From the NCBI RefSeq assembly GCF_039536325.1, contig NZ_BAAAYO010000010.1, forward strand, positions 992,001 through 1,056,000: a stretch of 64,000 bases of DNA. Reading direction: 5' to 3'. Below are positions 38,617 to 47,303 of the stretch, in pieces. The position numbers and the translations under genes were made by a program. The notes beneath the pieces are model-generated. The model had not been told where the DNA came from, made no database searches, and was given only the letters and a program-made list of their open reading frames with translations. Numbering within the stretch: the stretch's first letter is position 1; each line of letters begins with the position of its first letter. Origin of the DNA: Paenibacillus_AB hodogayensis. GTDB taxonomy: Bacteria > Bacillota > Bacilli > Paenibacillales > NBRC-103111.

Positions 38617-40527
38617 TTACTCGGCTGCATCGCGCCGGGGCAGTACCTTCATATATTCGTCCGATGCCCGCATGAGCGACAGCGCATAATAATAGTCTTT
38701 TTTGTAAGGGGTCAAATCTTCTACGGGCTGCAGCGTTTGCAGCGATACCGCCGTTCCGTCCTGGAAACTTTCGCCAGGAATAAACAAAATATCGTCGTTG
38801 ACGAACGAGCCTGTCGGCAAATAATAGCGGATGCCGAACACGTTTTTGCTAATATTCATAAGATCTTGTCCGAAATGGACGAAATCCCGCCGTTCCAGCG
38901 AGATGCCCAGCAAGTTCGCCACGGTCGGCATCATATCCAGCTGACCGCCGACTTGCCCGATCGTCTCGCCTTCCGTCTGCCCCGGCACATGCACGATAAA
39001 CGGCACGTTAAAGCGGGTCACGTATTCGTGATACGGAATGCCGAGAAGACGCGTCACCTGCTCGGGATCGTTGTATTGCGGCTTCAGCCCGGAATGGTCG
39101 CCGTAAACGACGAGAACCGTGTCTTCCCACAAGCCATTCGCTTTTAGCTGGTCGATCAGCGTTCCGAGCGCATAATCGGCGTAGTTGACCGATTCCAAAT
39201 ATTCGCCTACCTGCGTATTCCGGTATGTTTCCTCCGGCAGCCGAATTTGCTTCTTGTCCTCGGGAATGAGAAACGGATGATGGCTGGAGGCGGTCACGAA
39301 CTGCGCATAAAACGGCTTGCCGCGATCGCGGATGGCGGCCAACCGGGTCACGCCCGTCCGAAACAGCTCCTCGTCGGATGCGCCGAAAGCGTTGAACTGA
39401 TCGTTGTTATAAAAAGGCTTGTCATAGTAACGGTCAAACCCGAGCGCCGGATACATCTTGTCGCGATCCCAGAAGCCGACGTCGTTCACGTGAAACGTCA
39501 CGGCCTCGTAGCCGTCGTCCTTCAGCAGCTTGGGCAGACTCGGCAGCTGGCGGTTGCCGTATCCCGTCGACATCGGGATGCTGCCGACCGGATACAGCGA
39601 CGTGTTGAACATAAATTCCGCGTCCGACGTATTGCCTTGTCCGATCTGCTGGAAAACGTTATTGAAGTAATAGCTATGTCCCGCCAGCTCGTTCAGGACA
39701 GGCGTCAGCGGCCGCCCCTCGACCGTGTAGCCGATCGTAAAATCCTGCAGCGATTCGACCTGCACGACGATCACGTTTTTGCCTTGCTGCGAGCCGAACA
39801 GCTTCGGCTGAGGCCTCTCCCCTTCGGGCAGTTCCGCGCTTGATTGGCTGTTGTACGGAAATTTGGACTGAATGCGGCGGATCGTCTCCGCCGCCTCGGC
39901 GGTATCGGCGAATCTCGCTTCCCTGCTGTTTTCCCAAGCGTCGAGGAAAAACGAGCTTTGGTAATTGAAAAAGCCGAGCTTCTCGGCGCGGACCAGCTCA
40001 TTGCGCACTTTCCCTTCGGCGCGGATCGACAAGGCGGATACGGCAAAAGCGACCACGACGACTGCAGCCAGCGATGCCTTGCCGAGCGACAGAACGTTCC
40101 AAACGGGCAGACGCCGGCGCCAGCCGAGCCGGAGCAGCGCCGCGACGGCCATATCGGCGAAGAACATGTAATGCTCCAAGTGAATGGATTGCTTGACGCT
40201 GCTCTTGACTTGCATGACCTGCTTCAAGCCATACAGCGAGGTATACGTTACGATAGACCCGAAATGCGTATAATAAAGCGCTGCCGCAAACAAAATAAGC
40301 GAAGCCAAGACGTTGATACCCCAAAACGCCGCATTTCGCATCCGGCGCGGTACGAACATCTCGACCAGGCCGGTCAGGACAACGACGGAAGCCAAATCCA
40401 GCGCAGCCCCGCCCCAGTCGATATTCTGATAGAGAAACAGCCGCAACAGGACCAGCTTCATCCAGAGCAATACGGAGATACGCACGAACAAGCTACCCCA
40501 TAACGATACGGTTCGGTAGTCCTTCAT
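38617..40527 (-). CDS. LTA synthase family protein (sulfatase fold)
   Basis: 636-aa membrane enzyme of the LtaS/YvgJ/YqgS family. Five membrane helices (about 10-30, 42-58, 68-88, 122-135, 150-168) precede an extracellular alkaline-phosphatase-like domain. Metal and catalytic residues match LtaS: E258 in VVQVESLQ, nucleophile T300 in GQGNTSDAEF, and D-H in VVYGDHSG. It transfers or primes glycerol-phosphate on lipoteichoic acid-type polymers outside the membrane. Only one copy is in the window, so synthase versus primase cannot be decided. GGAGGG precedes the ATG. Single-gene unit. Confidence 0.9.
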   Translation of the reverse strand: MKDYRTVSLWGSLFVRISVLLWMKLVLLRLFLYQNIDWGGAALDLASVVVLTGLVEMFVPRRMRNAAFWGINVLASLILFAAALYYTHFGSIVTYTSLYGLKQVMQVKSSVKQSIHLEHYMFFADMAVAALLRLGWRRRLPVWNVLSLGKASLAAVVVVAFAVSALSIRAEGKVRNELVRAEKLGFFNYQSSFFLDAWENSREARFADTAEAAETIRRIQSKFPYNSQSSAELPEGERPQPKLFGSQQGKNVIVVQVESLQDFTIGYTVEGRPLTPVLNELAGHSYYFNNVFQQIGQGNTSDAEFMFNTSLYPVGSIPMSTGYGNRQLPSLPKLLKDDGYEAVTFHVNDVGFWDRDKMYPALGFDRYYDKPFYNNDQFNAFGASDEELFRTGVTRLAAIRDRGKPFYAQFVTASSHHPFLIPEDKKQIRLPEETYRNTQVGEYLESVNYADYALGTLIDQLKANGLWEDTVLVVYGDHSGLKPQYNDPEQVTRLLGIPYHEYVTRFNVPFIVHVPGQTEGETIGQVGGQLDMMPTVANLLGISLERRDFVHFGQDLMNISKNVFGIRYYLPTGSFVNDDILFIPGESFQDGTAVSLQTLQPVEDLTPYKKDYYYALSLMRASDEYMKVLPRRDAAE

Positions 40528-40597
40528 TCCGACTCCCTCCTACTCTTCGAGAAAACGTCATCCGGATATTGTAAACCCGCAAGCTTAAAATAACATT

Positions 40598-40622
40598 AAA
40601 AAAAGAGGGGATCGCTCCCCTC
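40598..40622 (-). terminator. Terminator of the truncated esterase
   Basis: On the - strand GAGGGGA pairs with TCCCCTC, followed by a run of T. Loop of four. Confidence 0.75.
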
Positions 40623-40652
40623 CTGCACAGTTGTCATATAACCGTCAAAGCC

Positions 40653-41204
40653 TCAGAACGACAGCCCGCGCAAAAACGATTCGATCGCGGCAAGCGATTC
40701 CAGCTGCGCCGGCGTCGTAACGCCATAGCCGAAACCGTGCGGCACATTCGGCAGCACGACAAGCTCGGCGCGGACCCCGTTCGCATCCAGCTTGTTCCGG
40801 AAGCGAACGGAGTGTTCAAGCGGAATCGTATCGTCCTTGTCGCCATGAATGAGCAGCGTGGTTGGTGTCCGATTGTCGATCCGGTCATACGGGGAAGCTT
40901 CGCTGTAGGGCGCGTCCTCGGCTTCGGTCGCCCCGAACAACTTCTCGATCGACGGCTTCAAGCTGTCGAAGTTGTCCGCCGGATGAAGGATCGTCGCCGG
41001 GCAGTAAAGCACCGCTGCCTGTGGCCGCGTATCGCGGATGCGCATCTCCAGGGAAAAACCGAGATCGTCATCATCGGCGATCGTGGCGAGCATCGCCGCC
41101 AGATGACCGCCTGCGGAAGAGCCAAGAGCGACCGTTTTGCCCGGATCGAAACGGAATCGTTCCGCCTGGTCGGAGCCGCATTTTTGACAAATCGAGGAAA
41201 GCAT
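40653..41204 (-). pseudogene. Alpha/beta hydrolase (esterase/lipase), 5'-truncated
   Basis: The 183-aa frame holds only the second half of a BD-FAE/esterase-lipase enzyme: nucleophile elbow ALGSSAGGHLAAML (near residue 30), acid in LLIHGDKDDTIPLEHS and His in VPHGFGYG. The usual first half, with the HGGG oxyanion motif and about 80-100 residues, is missing. The candidate ATG at 41204 has no ribosome site and follows an in-frame TAG two codons earlier. The sequence upstream (41205-41440) is AT-richer and unlike neighbouring genes. It is probably a remnant left by a deletion or insertion, although a short hydrolase cannot be fully excluded. Confidence 0.65.
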
Positions 41205-41497
41205 GGTATTCTAATTAAGTGTGTTATTGTATTGCTAGTTGTATTCCCTCCAAACCCCTCACGCCATTACCACAAATTCCATTAACCCTAAGAGTTTGAT
41301 TCGAGATGAACCTGATTCACACTGGCACGATCAAGGAATCGTAAGGATGGAAGAGAGGCAGGGCTTTCATTGTTTTAGGTTTTCGTTCACCAGCAATGGC
41401 GTCACCGGTTTGCAAGGAAGCAAAGTAATGACTTAACCCCTCTAACACATTTATAACGCCGCTCACGGCCAAGCAGCCGACCGGGCGGCGTTTCCAT
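41205..41497. other. AT-richer interval at the broken end of the esterase
   Basis: About 290 bp. A 65-codon + frame at 41239-41436 resembles no family and has no ribosome site. A hairpin AACGCCGC/GCGGCGTT (41455-41492) lies at the end, just after the convergent DUF420 gene. No transposase, terminal repeats or target duplication could be recognised. Confidence 0.4.
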
Positions 41498-42022
41498 TTA
41501 ATAATAAGGCGAGATGAGCAGGTAAACGACCACTCCGGTGCTGCTTACATACAGCCATACCGGCATCGTCCACCGGGCGATTCGTCTATGCTGCTTGATT
41601 CGTCCTGCAAATCCTTGCGTTGCCGTAATGAGCGCCAGCGGAACGTTGACGATCGCCAGCAGAACGTGGGTGGCGAGAATGAACAAATAAATGATTTTGA
41701 CGACAGGGCTTCCGCCGAATTTGGCAGGCTCGGTCAAAAAATGATAGATGACGTACGAGATGAGGAAGAAAAACGTCGAGACGAACGCCAGCAGCACGAA
41801 ATTGCGGTGCAGCGGGATGTTTTTCCGCTTGATCGCCCACAGCGACACCAACAGGAAGACGAACGTAAAGCAGTTGAATATGGCGTTCAACAGCGGAAAA
41901 ATCGTAACGTCGAAGCCAATCTCTCCATCATAACCGGGCAAGAAGAACAACGTGGCAATAATGCCGATCAAAACGATCGAGAACACGACGATATAAGGCA
42001 TAAACTTGCTGGACTTGTCCAA
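41498..42022 (-). CDS. DUF420 membrane protein (YozB/CtaM family)
   Basis: 174-aa protein with five membrane helices (about 8-28, 40-62, 73-95, 108-132, 150-170). The DUF420 family includes S. aureus CtaM, needed to mature heme-copper oxidases, and B. subtilis YozB. Histidines typical of the family are present (PLHRNFVLLAFVSTFFFLISYVIYH, FILATHVLLAIVN, IKQHRRIARWTMPVW). The start is TTG, with GGGGGA seven bases upstream. With CtaA, MqnE and NADH dehydrogenase genes in this window, a respiratory-chain assembly role is likely. Confidence 0.88.
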   Translation of the reverse strand: MDKSSKFMPYIVVFSIVLIGIIATLFFLPGYDGEIGFDVTIFPLLNAIFNCFTFVFLLVSLWAIKRKNIPLHRNFVLLAFVSTFFFLISYVIYHFLTEPAKFGGSPVVKIIYLFILATHVLLAIVNVPLALITATQGFAGRIKQHRRIARWTMPVWLYVSSTGVVVYLLISPYY

Positions 42023-42130
42023 TTGGATTCCCCCTACTTCCTTTCTTCATTTTAGCATAAAGGATGGCTCCGCACCGAAACAACCGGATCGGCGCGCGTT
42101 TTGTTACATTTTGATGAATAACGGCCGCAA

Positions 42131-42184
42131 AAAAAACCTCCCCGGCGGACAAGCGCAAGCCTGACCCGACAGAAGAGGTTTTTT
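42131..42184 (-). terminator. Terminator of the A-type Fe-S carrier gene
   Basis: AAAAAACCTC (42131-42140) and GAGGTTTTTT (42175-42184) pair around a G/C-rich loop. On the - strand the stem ends in eight T residues. Confidence 0.75.
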
Positions 42185-42242
42185 GTTTCAGCGCCCGGAC
42201 AACGCCAGGGGCCTATCTATCTTCACAAATGAAAGCTGACGG

Positions 42243-42602
42243 TCAGCACTGCTCCGGATTCGGCTTGCCCGCCTCTTCCTTCGTGCGGAACGACTGGCCG
42301 CAACCGCAGGAAGCGATGGCGTTCGGGTTATGGATCGTAAACCCGCCCCCCATGGCCGCATCCTTGAAGTCGATTTCCAAGCCGCGCAAATATTTGGTGC
42401 TGTCGGAATCGACAACCACCTTCAGCCCGTTGATGTCCAGCACTTCGTCGCTCGATTGCTGATCGTCGTCAAATCCCATCCCATATGAAAAACCGCTGCA
42501 GCCGCCTTCCTTCACGCCAACGCGCAAAAACAGGTTCGGCGTTTCCTCGGCTGCCAGCATTTCTTTAATTTTATCGCATGCTTCTTCCGAAATGGTAATC
42601 AT
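42243..42602 (-). CDS. A-type iron-sulfur carrier protein (HesB/IscA/ErpA family)
   Basis: 119-aa protein MITISEEACDKIKEMLAAEE. The three cluster-binding cysteines are in place: C35 (GGCSGFSYGM), C99 and C101 (ASCGCGQSF). It accepts Fe-S clusters from the assembly scaffold and passes them to target enzymes, which here could include the radical SAM enzyme MqnE encoded next door on the other strand. The start was set at 42602 behind GGAGGG; the frame is open for another 130 codons upstream, but that part is not protein-like. Comparable to B. subtilis YutM. A terminator follows. Confidence 0.92.
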   Translation of the reverse strand: MITISEEACDKIKEMLAAEETPNLFLRVGVKEGGCSGFSYGMGFDDDQQSSDEVLDINGLKVVVDSDSTKYLRGLEIDFKDAAMGGGFTIHNPNAIASCGCGQSFRTKEEAGKPNPEQC

Positions 42603-42834
42603 ATCGTTCCCTCCTTCGAGACGTTCTATGTCCAGTATACTCCTATTCGCGCGGAGCCTCAAGAGGGTGAACTTCCGCGGCAAACCCGTTTTCGGCCCCG
42701 ATCCGGAAGGAATGCAAGGCTCTTCCTGTTGCCCCGGTGCAACAGGAGGTTTATAATGAAGTCGAGCTCTACGGATGCCGGACGCACCAACTTTTATTTC
42801 ATTACAGCTTTGGTATAGGAGGGAACGCACAGCT

Positions 42835-43938
42835 ATGACGACCATCATCACGAACCCGGACAAGCGTATGGCGGAAATTGCCGACAAGGTGGAGCAGGGG
42901 GAGCGGCTGACGCTGGAAGACGGGGTATTTCTGTATGAATCGGACGATCTTCTCGGTATCGGCCAATTGGCCAACAAAGTAAATTTGCGCAAGAACGGAC
43001 GGAACGTTTATTTTATCGAAAACATGAGCCTGTACTTCACCAACGTCTGCGAGGACCGCTGCGCCTTCTGTCACTTCCGCCGCGACGAGGGCGAGCCTGG
43101 ATCGTACACGCTCACGCCCGACGAGATTCTGGACTACGTCTCGAAACATTATCATCCGAAAATGCGCGAGTTCCACATTACCGGAGGCCATAATCCGAAC
43201 GTACCGTTCGAGTATTATGTCAATTCGATTCGCGTGCTTAAAGAAAACTATCCGGATGTGACCATCAAAGCTTATACCGGGGCGGAAATCGACTTTTTCT
43301 CGCGAATCAGCGGTTTGACTTACCAGGAAGTGCTGCAAAAGCTTCGCGATGCCGGGCTTGGCACGCTGCCGGGCGGCGGAGCGGAAATATTGACCGAACG
43401 GTACCGCAACAAGATGAACGTCGAGAAGGCTACCTCCGAGCAGTGGCTGGACGTACACCGGACGGCGCACAAGCTGGGCATCCGCACGCATGCGACGATG
43501 CTGTACGGGTCCATCGAGACGAAAGAAGAACGGATTCGCCATATGCTCCAGCTGCGCGGACTCCAGGACGAGACGAACGGCTTCATGGTATTCATCCCCA
43601 ATTCGGTACAGCCCGCCAACACCGGCATGGGCATCAAACGCCGGACGTCGGCATTCGACGATTTGAAGACGATCGCCATCAGCCGGCTGATGCTCGATAA
43701 CGTGCAGCATGTGAAAGCGTATTTCATCAATCTCGGGACTCAACTCGCCCAGCTCGCATTCACCTTCGGCGCGTCTGACGCCCATGGCACGATTGTGCAG
43801 GAAAGAATCAGCCATTCGGCAGGGGCGCTTTCTCCGGAAGGGCTGACCCGCGACGAACTCGTGCATATGATTAAAGGAGCAAACCGGATTCCGATCGAAC
43901 GCGATACGTTCTACAACGAAATTCAGGTGTTCCATTAA
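42835..43938 (+). CDS. mqnE: Aminofutalosine synthase
   Basis: 367-aa radical SAM enzyme. The 4Fe-4S site is C72-x3-C76-x2-C79 in NVCEDRCAFCHFRRDEGEPGSYTLTPDEI. Further MqnE/MqnC-group blocks: ITGGHNPNVPFEYYV, LGTLPGGGAEIL, MLYGSIETKEER and the C-terminal GASDAHGTIVQERISHSAGA...GLTRDELVHMIKGANRIPIERDTFYNE, which favours MqnE over MqnC. It joins 3-[(1-carboxyvinyl)oxy]benzoate to SAM, giving 6-amino-6-deoxyfutalosine in menaquinone synthesis. GGAGGG lies 11 bases upstream of the ATG. It probably shares a transcript with the flavoprotein downstream. Confidence 0.9.
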   Translation: MTTIITNPDKRMAEIADKVEQGERLTLEDGVFLYESDDLLGIGQLANKVNLRKNGRNVYFIENMSLYFTNVCEDRCAFCHFRRDEGEPGSYTLTPDEILDYVSKHYHPKMREFHITGGHNPNVPFEYYVNSIRVLKENYPDVTIKAYTGAEIDFFSRISGLTYQEVLQKLRDAGLGTLPGGGAEILTERYRNKMNVEKATSEQWLDVHRTAHKLGIRTHATMLYGSIETKEERIRHMLQLRGLQDETNGFMVFIPNSVQPANTGMGIKRRTSAFDDLKTIAISRLMLDNVQHVKAYFINLGTQLAQLAFTFGASDAHGTIVQERISHSAGALSPEGLTRDELVHMIKGANRIPIERDTFYNEIQVFH

Positions 43939-44025
43939 GGGCCTTTGTCCGGCTTGCTTATAAACTGCCCTTGAACGTGACATCTTAATACTACTATAAG
44001 GAATACGGAAAGGACCTCATCGGGA

Positions 44026-45090
44026 ATGAGCAGATTCGTCATTTTGGGCGGAGGGTACGGCGGCTTGACGCTGGCCCTCCAATTACTGGAGCAAGAACCG
44101 CCGAAGGGCACGGAAGTCGTCCTCGTCGACCGCATGCCTTACCAGGGGTTAAAAACAGAATACTACGCGTTGGCGGCCGGTACGGTATCCGAAGCGGAAA
44201 TCCGCGTAGCGTTTCCGAACGATCCGCGCATCGTATTGAAGTATGGAGAAATAACGGGCGTCGATCTGGAACGCAAGCTCGTCCTCATGGACAACAACGA
44301 CCCGCTATCCTACGATTGGCTCGTCATCGCGTTGGGCTGTGTGGACAAATACCACGGCATCGCCGGAGCGGAAGCTTATTCGCACAGCATTCAGACGCTG
44401 TCGGGCTCGCGCAAGGCGTACCAGTCGCTTAACGACTTATGCCCTTACTCGCAAGTATCCGTCGTAGGCGGAGGCCTGAGCGGCGTGGAGATCGCTTCCG
44501 AGCTGCGGGAGAGCCGTCCGGATCTGAACATCCGCATCATCGACCGGGGACCGAGCATTTTGTCCTCGTTTCCGAACAAGCTTCAAGGCTATGTGCGGGA
44601 ATGGTTCACGGAGCACGATATCGACATGCTGTCCCACGTCTCGCTCAGACAAGTCGAGCCGGGAATCCTGCACAACGGCGATCAGCAAATCACCACAGAC
44701 CTGACGGTATGGACGGCGGGCATTCAGCCAAGTCCGATCGTGCAAAACCTCGATGTCGACAAAGACGCGCAGGGACGCGTCGTCTTGAATGCCTACCATC
44801 AGATTCCGACCCACCCGGACGTGTTCGTCGTCGGGGATTGCGCCAGCCTGCCGTTCAGTCCGAGCGCGCAAGCGGCCGAGGAGCAAGGCAAACAGGTCGC
44901 CGAGGTCATGCATGCCGTCTGGAAGGGCGAGACGCCGCGTCTAAAGTCGATCAAGCTGAAGGGCGTACTCGGTTCGCTCGGTAAAAAAGCCGGGTTCGGC
45001 ATGATGGGCAAGAAGACGGTCATTATGGGCAAAGTGCCGCGGGTGCTGAAAAGCGGCGTGCTTTGGATGTCCAAGCATCATTTCGGTTAA
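44026..45090 (+). CDS. NDH-2-like FAD/NAD(P)-dependent oxidoreductase (YutJ-like)
   Basis: 354-aa flavoprotein related to type II NADH dehydrogenases, closest in layout to B. subtilis YutJ. FAD motif FVILGGGYGGLTLALQLLE, NAD(P) motif VSVVGGGLSGVEIASELRE, and FVVGDCASLPFSPSAQAAEEQG, the second FAD block with the quinone-end signature. The C-terminus lacks the extended membrane-binding helix of true Ndh, though it ends in a basic stretch. It sits next to yuzB and the yutI-like gene, matching the B. subtilis yutJ-yuzB-yutI neighbourhood. Electron donor and acceptor are not established. Confidence 0.87.
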   Translation: MSRFVILGGGYGGLTLALQLLEQEPPKGTEVVLVDRMPYQGLKTEYYALAAGTVSEAEIRVAFPNDPRIVLKYGEITGVDLERKLVLMDNNDPLSYDWLVIALGCVDKYHGIAGAEAYSHSIQTLSGSRKAYQSLNDLCPYSQVSVVGGGLSGVEIASELRESRPDLNIRIIDRGPSILSSFPNKLQGYVREWFTEHDIDMLSHVSLRQVEPGILHNGDQQITTDLTVWTAGIQPSPIVQNLDVDKDAQGRVVLNAYHQIPTHPDVFVVGDCASLPFSPSAQAAEEQGKQVAEVMHAVWKGETPRLKSIKLKGVLGSLGKKAGFGMMGKKTVIMGKVPRVLKSGVLWMSKHHFG

Positions 45091-45102
45091 TGTAAGGCGC
45101 CT

Positions 45103-45357
45103 TTATTCGTCCAGCCAGGCGAATTGCGCTTCCCACTCTTTGATTTTCGCATGAATGGCCTCATGCAGCTCGTCCGGGGACGAAGCGGCTACTATCTCCC
45201 CATTGACGAGCGCATAGGGCTCCATGTAGCATTGCCCGCAGTTGCCCAGGCAGCCGTATTCGATCACATCCAACTCCGGATTTTCCTCCAGCTTGCGCAT
45301 AACCTCGTCCGTACCGTGATGCATATTGTTCGTGCAAAATTCTACAATCGGTCTCAT
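45103..45357 (-). CDS. yuzB: YuzB family protein (DUF1450)
   Basis: 84-aa protein with C8 in EFCTNN and C36, C40 and C43 in EYGCLGNCGQC. The cysteine spacing resembles a thioredoxin-like 2Fe-2S ferredoxin, so it may bind a cluster or metal. Family DUF1450 (YuzB) is conserved in Bacillota without known function. It is convergent with the YutJ-like gene, 12 bp apart, and divergent from the NifU-like gene. That grouping supports a role in Fe-S or redox metabolism. The ribosome site is modest (GGTG). Confidence 0.88.
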   Translation of the reverse strand: MRPIVEFCTNNMHHGTDEVMRKLEENPELDVIEYGCLGNCGQCYMEPYALVNGEIVAASSPDELHEAIHAKIKEWEAQFAWLDE

Positions 45358-45445
45358 CCGTTATTCACCATCCGGTTTGCTTGTCCGCACCATTTTATTT
45401 TTGCGTATAATGTACTATAATAATACGAGAAGGGAGATGAGGCAA

Positions 45446-45694
45446 ATGAGCGACAACGCGCAGCAAGAAGCGGTTTACGACGAAGTGCTCGAGGTTCTGG
45501 ATAAATTGCGTCCGTTCCTGCAGCGTGACGGCGGAGACGTCGAACTCGTTGACGTGGAAGACGGAATCGTGAAGCTTAAGCTTATGGGTGCTTGCGGAAG
45601 CTGCCCAAGCTCGACCATAACGCTGAAAGCCGGTATCGAACGGGCTCTCGTGGAAGAAGTAGAAGGCATTACAGAGGTTGTCCAAGTATTTTGA
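45446..45694 (+). CDS. NifU-like Fe-S scaffold domain protein (YutI)
   Basis: 82-aa protein made of a single NifU C-terminal (NFU) domain. The C50-G-S-C53 motif in LMGACGSCPSSTITLKAGIERAL binds a bridging 4Fe-4S cluster between two subunits. Such proteins carry clusters to apo-enzymes. AAGGGAG lies upstream of the chosen ATG; the frame is open earlier but crosses the promoter region (TATAAT near 45411). It is divergent from yuzB and followed by a strong terminator. Confidence 0.92.
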   Translation: MSDNAQQEAVYDEVLEVLDKLRPFLQRDGGDVELVDVEDGIVKLKLMGACGSCPSSTITLKAGIERALVEEVEGITEVVQVF

Positions 45695-45706
45695 TCGAAG
45701 AACTTC

Positions 45707-45745
45707 AAAGAGCGGCCTTGCCTTCGCGGCAGGTCGCTCTTTTTT
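45707..45745 (+). terminator. Terminator of the NifU-like gene
   Basis: AAAGAGCG pairs with CGCTCTTT, with an inner TTGCC/GGCAG stem and TTCG loop, then a T-run. A few A residues on the other side allow bidirectional use with the convergent SDR gene. Confidence 0.85.
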
Positions 45746-45758
45746 GGCTTGGGGCTTG

Positions 45759-46547
45759 TCAGGCTCCGCCGCCCCTCGCATCGGCCAGGCTGCGAATCGG
45801 ATCGAAGCCGCCAGACACCTCCATAATGTTGCCAGTCAAAAAATCGGATTGGGGCATGCATAGAAAACCGATCACCCGCGCGACGTCCTCCCCGCTGCCT
45901 TGCCGGACGCCGGGAAATTCGGGATCGTTCAGATGCGCGACTTCCTCGATGCTCTTCTCCTTGTTCGCTCCGCGAATATCGCCCGGGCATATCATGTTAA
46001 CGGTTACACCGCTGGCCGCCAATTCTTCTGCCAGCGTCTTGGTCAAAGAAACGAGCCCGACCTTGGCTGCCGCGTAGACGGCCCGGTGCGGCCAGCCTCT
46101 CGCTTCCGCCGCTCTGCCGAATCCAAAGTGCACGATCCGGCCCCAGCCGCGGCGGCGCATGCCTGGCAGCGCCAGACGGTCAAGCTGCATAACCCCAAGC
46201 AGATTGCCGTGCAGCACTTCGTCGATCTCGTCCAGCTCGTACTCGTCGAAGGTGCGGCGCTCCCGGATGAACGGCCCGGCATTGTTCACCAAAATGTCGA
46301 CCGCGCCCCATTCCCGCTCGACCGTCCCGATCAGGCGGACATTGTCTTCCCGCCGCGACACGTCCGCCTGTACCGCCATGGAACGGACGCCCAGCGCCTC
46401 AAGCTCGCCAACGAGCGCATAAGCCTCGGACTCGCTGTTGACGTAGTTGACAGCTACATCGCAGCCGAGTCTGGCCAAAGTCAGCGCAGTCCGCTTGCCG
46501 AGTCCCTTCGCGCTGCCCGTGACGAGTGCGGTTTTGCCATGAAGCAT
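45759..46547 (-). CDS. Short-chain dehydrogenase/reductase (SDR)
   Basis: 262-aa classical-length SDR. Cofactor motif TGSAKGLGKR (TGxxxGxG), NNAG at about 89-92 and the YAAAK catalytic pair (YxxxK) are present. In the strand before it, GRIVHFGFGRAAEARGWPHRAVYAAAK, the usual catalytic Ser about 13 residues before Tyr is not visible, as in some divergent SDR subfamilies. GGAGGGG precedes the ATG. It lies 37 bp after the HEPN gene and may be the end of that operon. The substrate is unknown. Confidence 0.82.
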   Translation of the reverse strand: MLHGKTALVTGSAKGLGKRTALTLARLGCDVAVNYVNSESEAYALVGELEALGVRSMAVQADVSRREDNVRLIGTVEREWGAVDILVNNAGPFIRERRTFDEYELDEIDEVLHGNLLGVMQLDRLALPGMRRRGWGRIVHFGFGRAAEARGWPHRAVYAAAKVGLVSLTKTLAEELAASGVTVNMICPGDIRGANKEKSIEEVAHLNDPEFPGVRQGSGEDVARVIGFLCMPQSDFLTGNIMEVSGGFDPIRSLADARGGGA

Positions 46548-46584
46548 TGGAGCTTCCCCTCCTTCTTCATCGACCCGTTGACTG

Positions 46585-47229
46585 CTACGTTTTTTTGCGC
46601 CTATGCGCGTAGACGAACACGGCCGTCAGAGACTGGCAGACCATCTCCAGCCCTTGGCGCAAATCGTCCATGTTCGCCTGCAAATCCTCGATGTAAGAAC
46701 GGTCGGTGCGGCAAGCGTCGATGTGCAGCAGATCGTCGAGCATTTCCGTATTGACCAGATGAATTTCCATATTGCGCTTATTCCGGAGCCGGGCCAGCGG
46801 CTCCTTGTAGCGCTCCTTGATCGCCTGCAGCGGCTCGGAAAGCGCAACGTCGGCGTGCAGATGCTGCATTTGCCGCAGCACGGTGAAGTAGGAAAATTTG
46901 TGCTTCACCCGCTCCGAGCGGAGATGGAGGAGATCGTTCATGAAATAACCGAGCTTGTCAAGAATGGCGAACAAGCGGATAAATCCGTTTTTATAAAAAT
47001 AGACATGACGCCGGTAATTCGCCCGTTCCTCCGGCTCCATCTTCTCTTCCTGGTCGTGAGCTACGCTTTCGCTGAGCCGGGAGGCGCAGTATACGCTCTG
47101 CTCCAGCTCGTCCAGCGCATGAATCAAGCCGCGCGCCCATAACTCGTAGCGGGTATATTTGCCGCACTCCGGCGTCTGTTCGTCGATCAGCCGTGTCAGC
47201 AGCTTGCGGTAGCTGCCTAACGCATTCAT
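46585..47229 (-). CDS. Cthe_2314-like HEPN domain protein
   Basis: 214 aa from the first ATG: an all-helical HEPN-fold protein of the Cthe_2314 type (RNKRNMEIHLVNTEM resembles the RNxxxxH region). Function unknown; HEPN proteins are often RNases or nucleotide-binding, but activity cannot be claimed here. The frame is open and protein-like upstream of this ATG (WFNEPKRVDSGSLLDA). The only initiator available there is an ATT at 47289, nine bases after AAGGCGG, so the true product may be 20 residues longer. It is 15-75 bp behind the UbiD gene and co-transcribed with it. Confidence 0.75.
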   Translation of the reverse strand: MNALGSYRKLLTRLIDEQTPECGKYTRYELWARGLIHALDELEQSVYCASRLSESVAHDQEEKMEPEERANYRRHVYFYKNGFIRLFAILDKLGYFMNDLLHLRSERVKHKFSYFTVLRQMQHLHADVALSEPLQAIKERYKEPLARLRNKRNMEIHLVNTEMLDDLLHIDACRTDRSYIEDLQANMDDLRQGLEMVCQSLTAVFVYAHRRKKT

Positions 47230-47303
47230 GGCGTCCAGCAGAGAACCGGAGTCGACGCGTTTCGGTTCGTTAAACCAGGCTCTGAAAATGGTCCGTCACC
47301 GCC

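Noticed and set aside
38337..38630. 97-codon - strand frame before the stalk-domain gene
   Set aside because: Overlaps the end of the LtaS-like gene, has no ribosome site and resembles no protein.
41239..41436. 65-codon + frame beside the truncated esterase, considered as a transposase remnant
   Set aside because: No transposase motif, inverted ends or target duplication visible.
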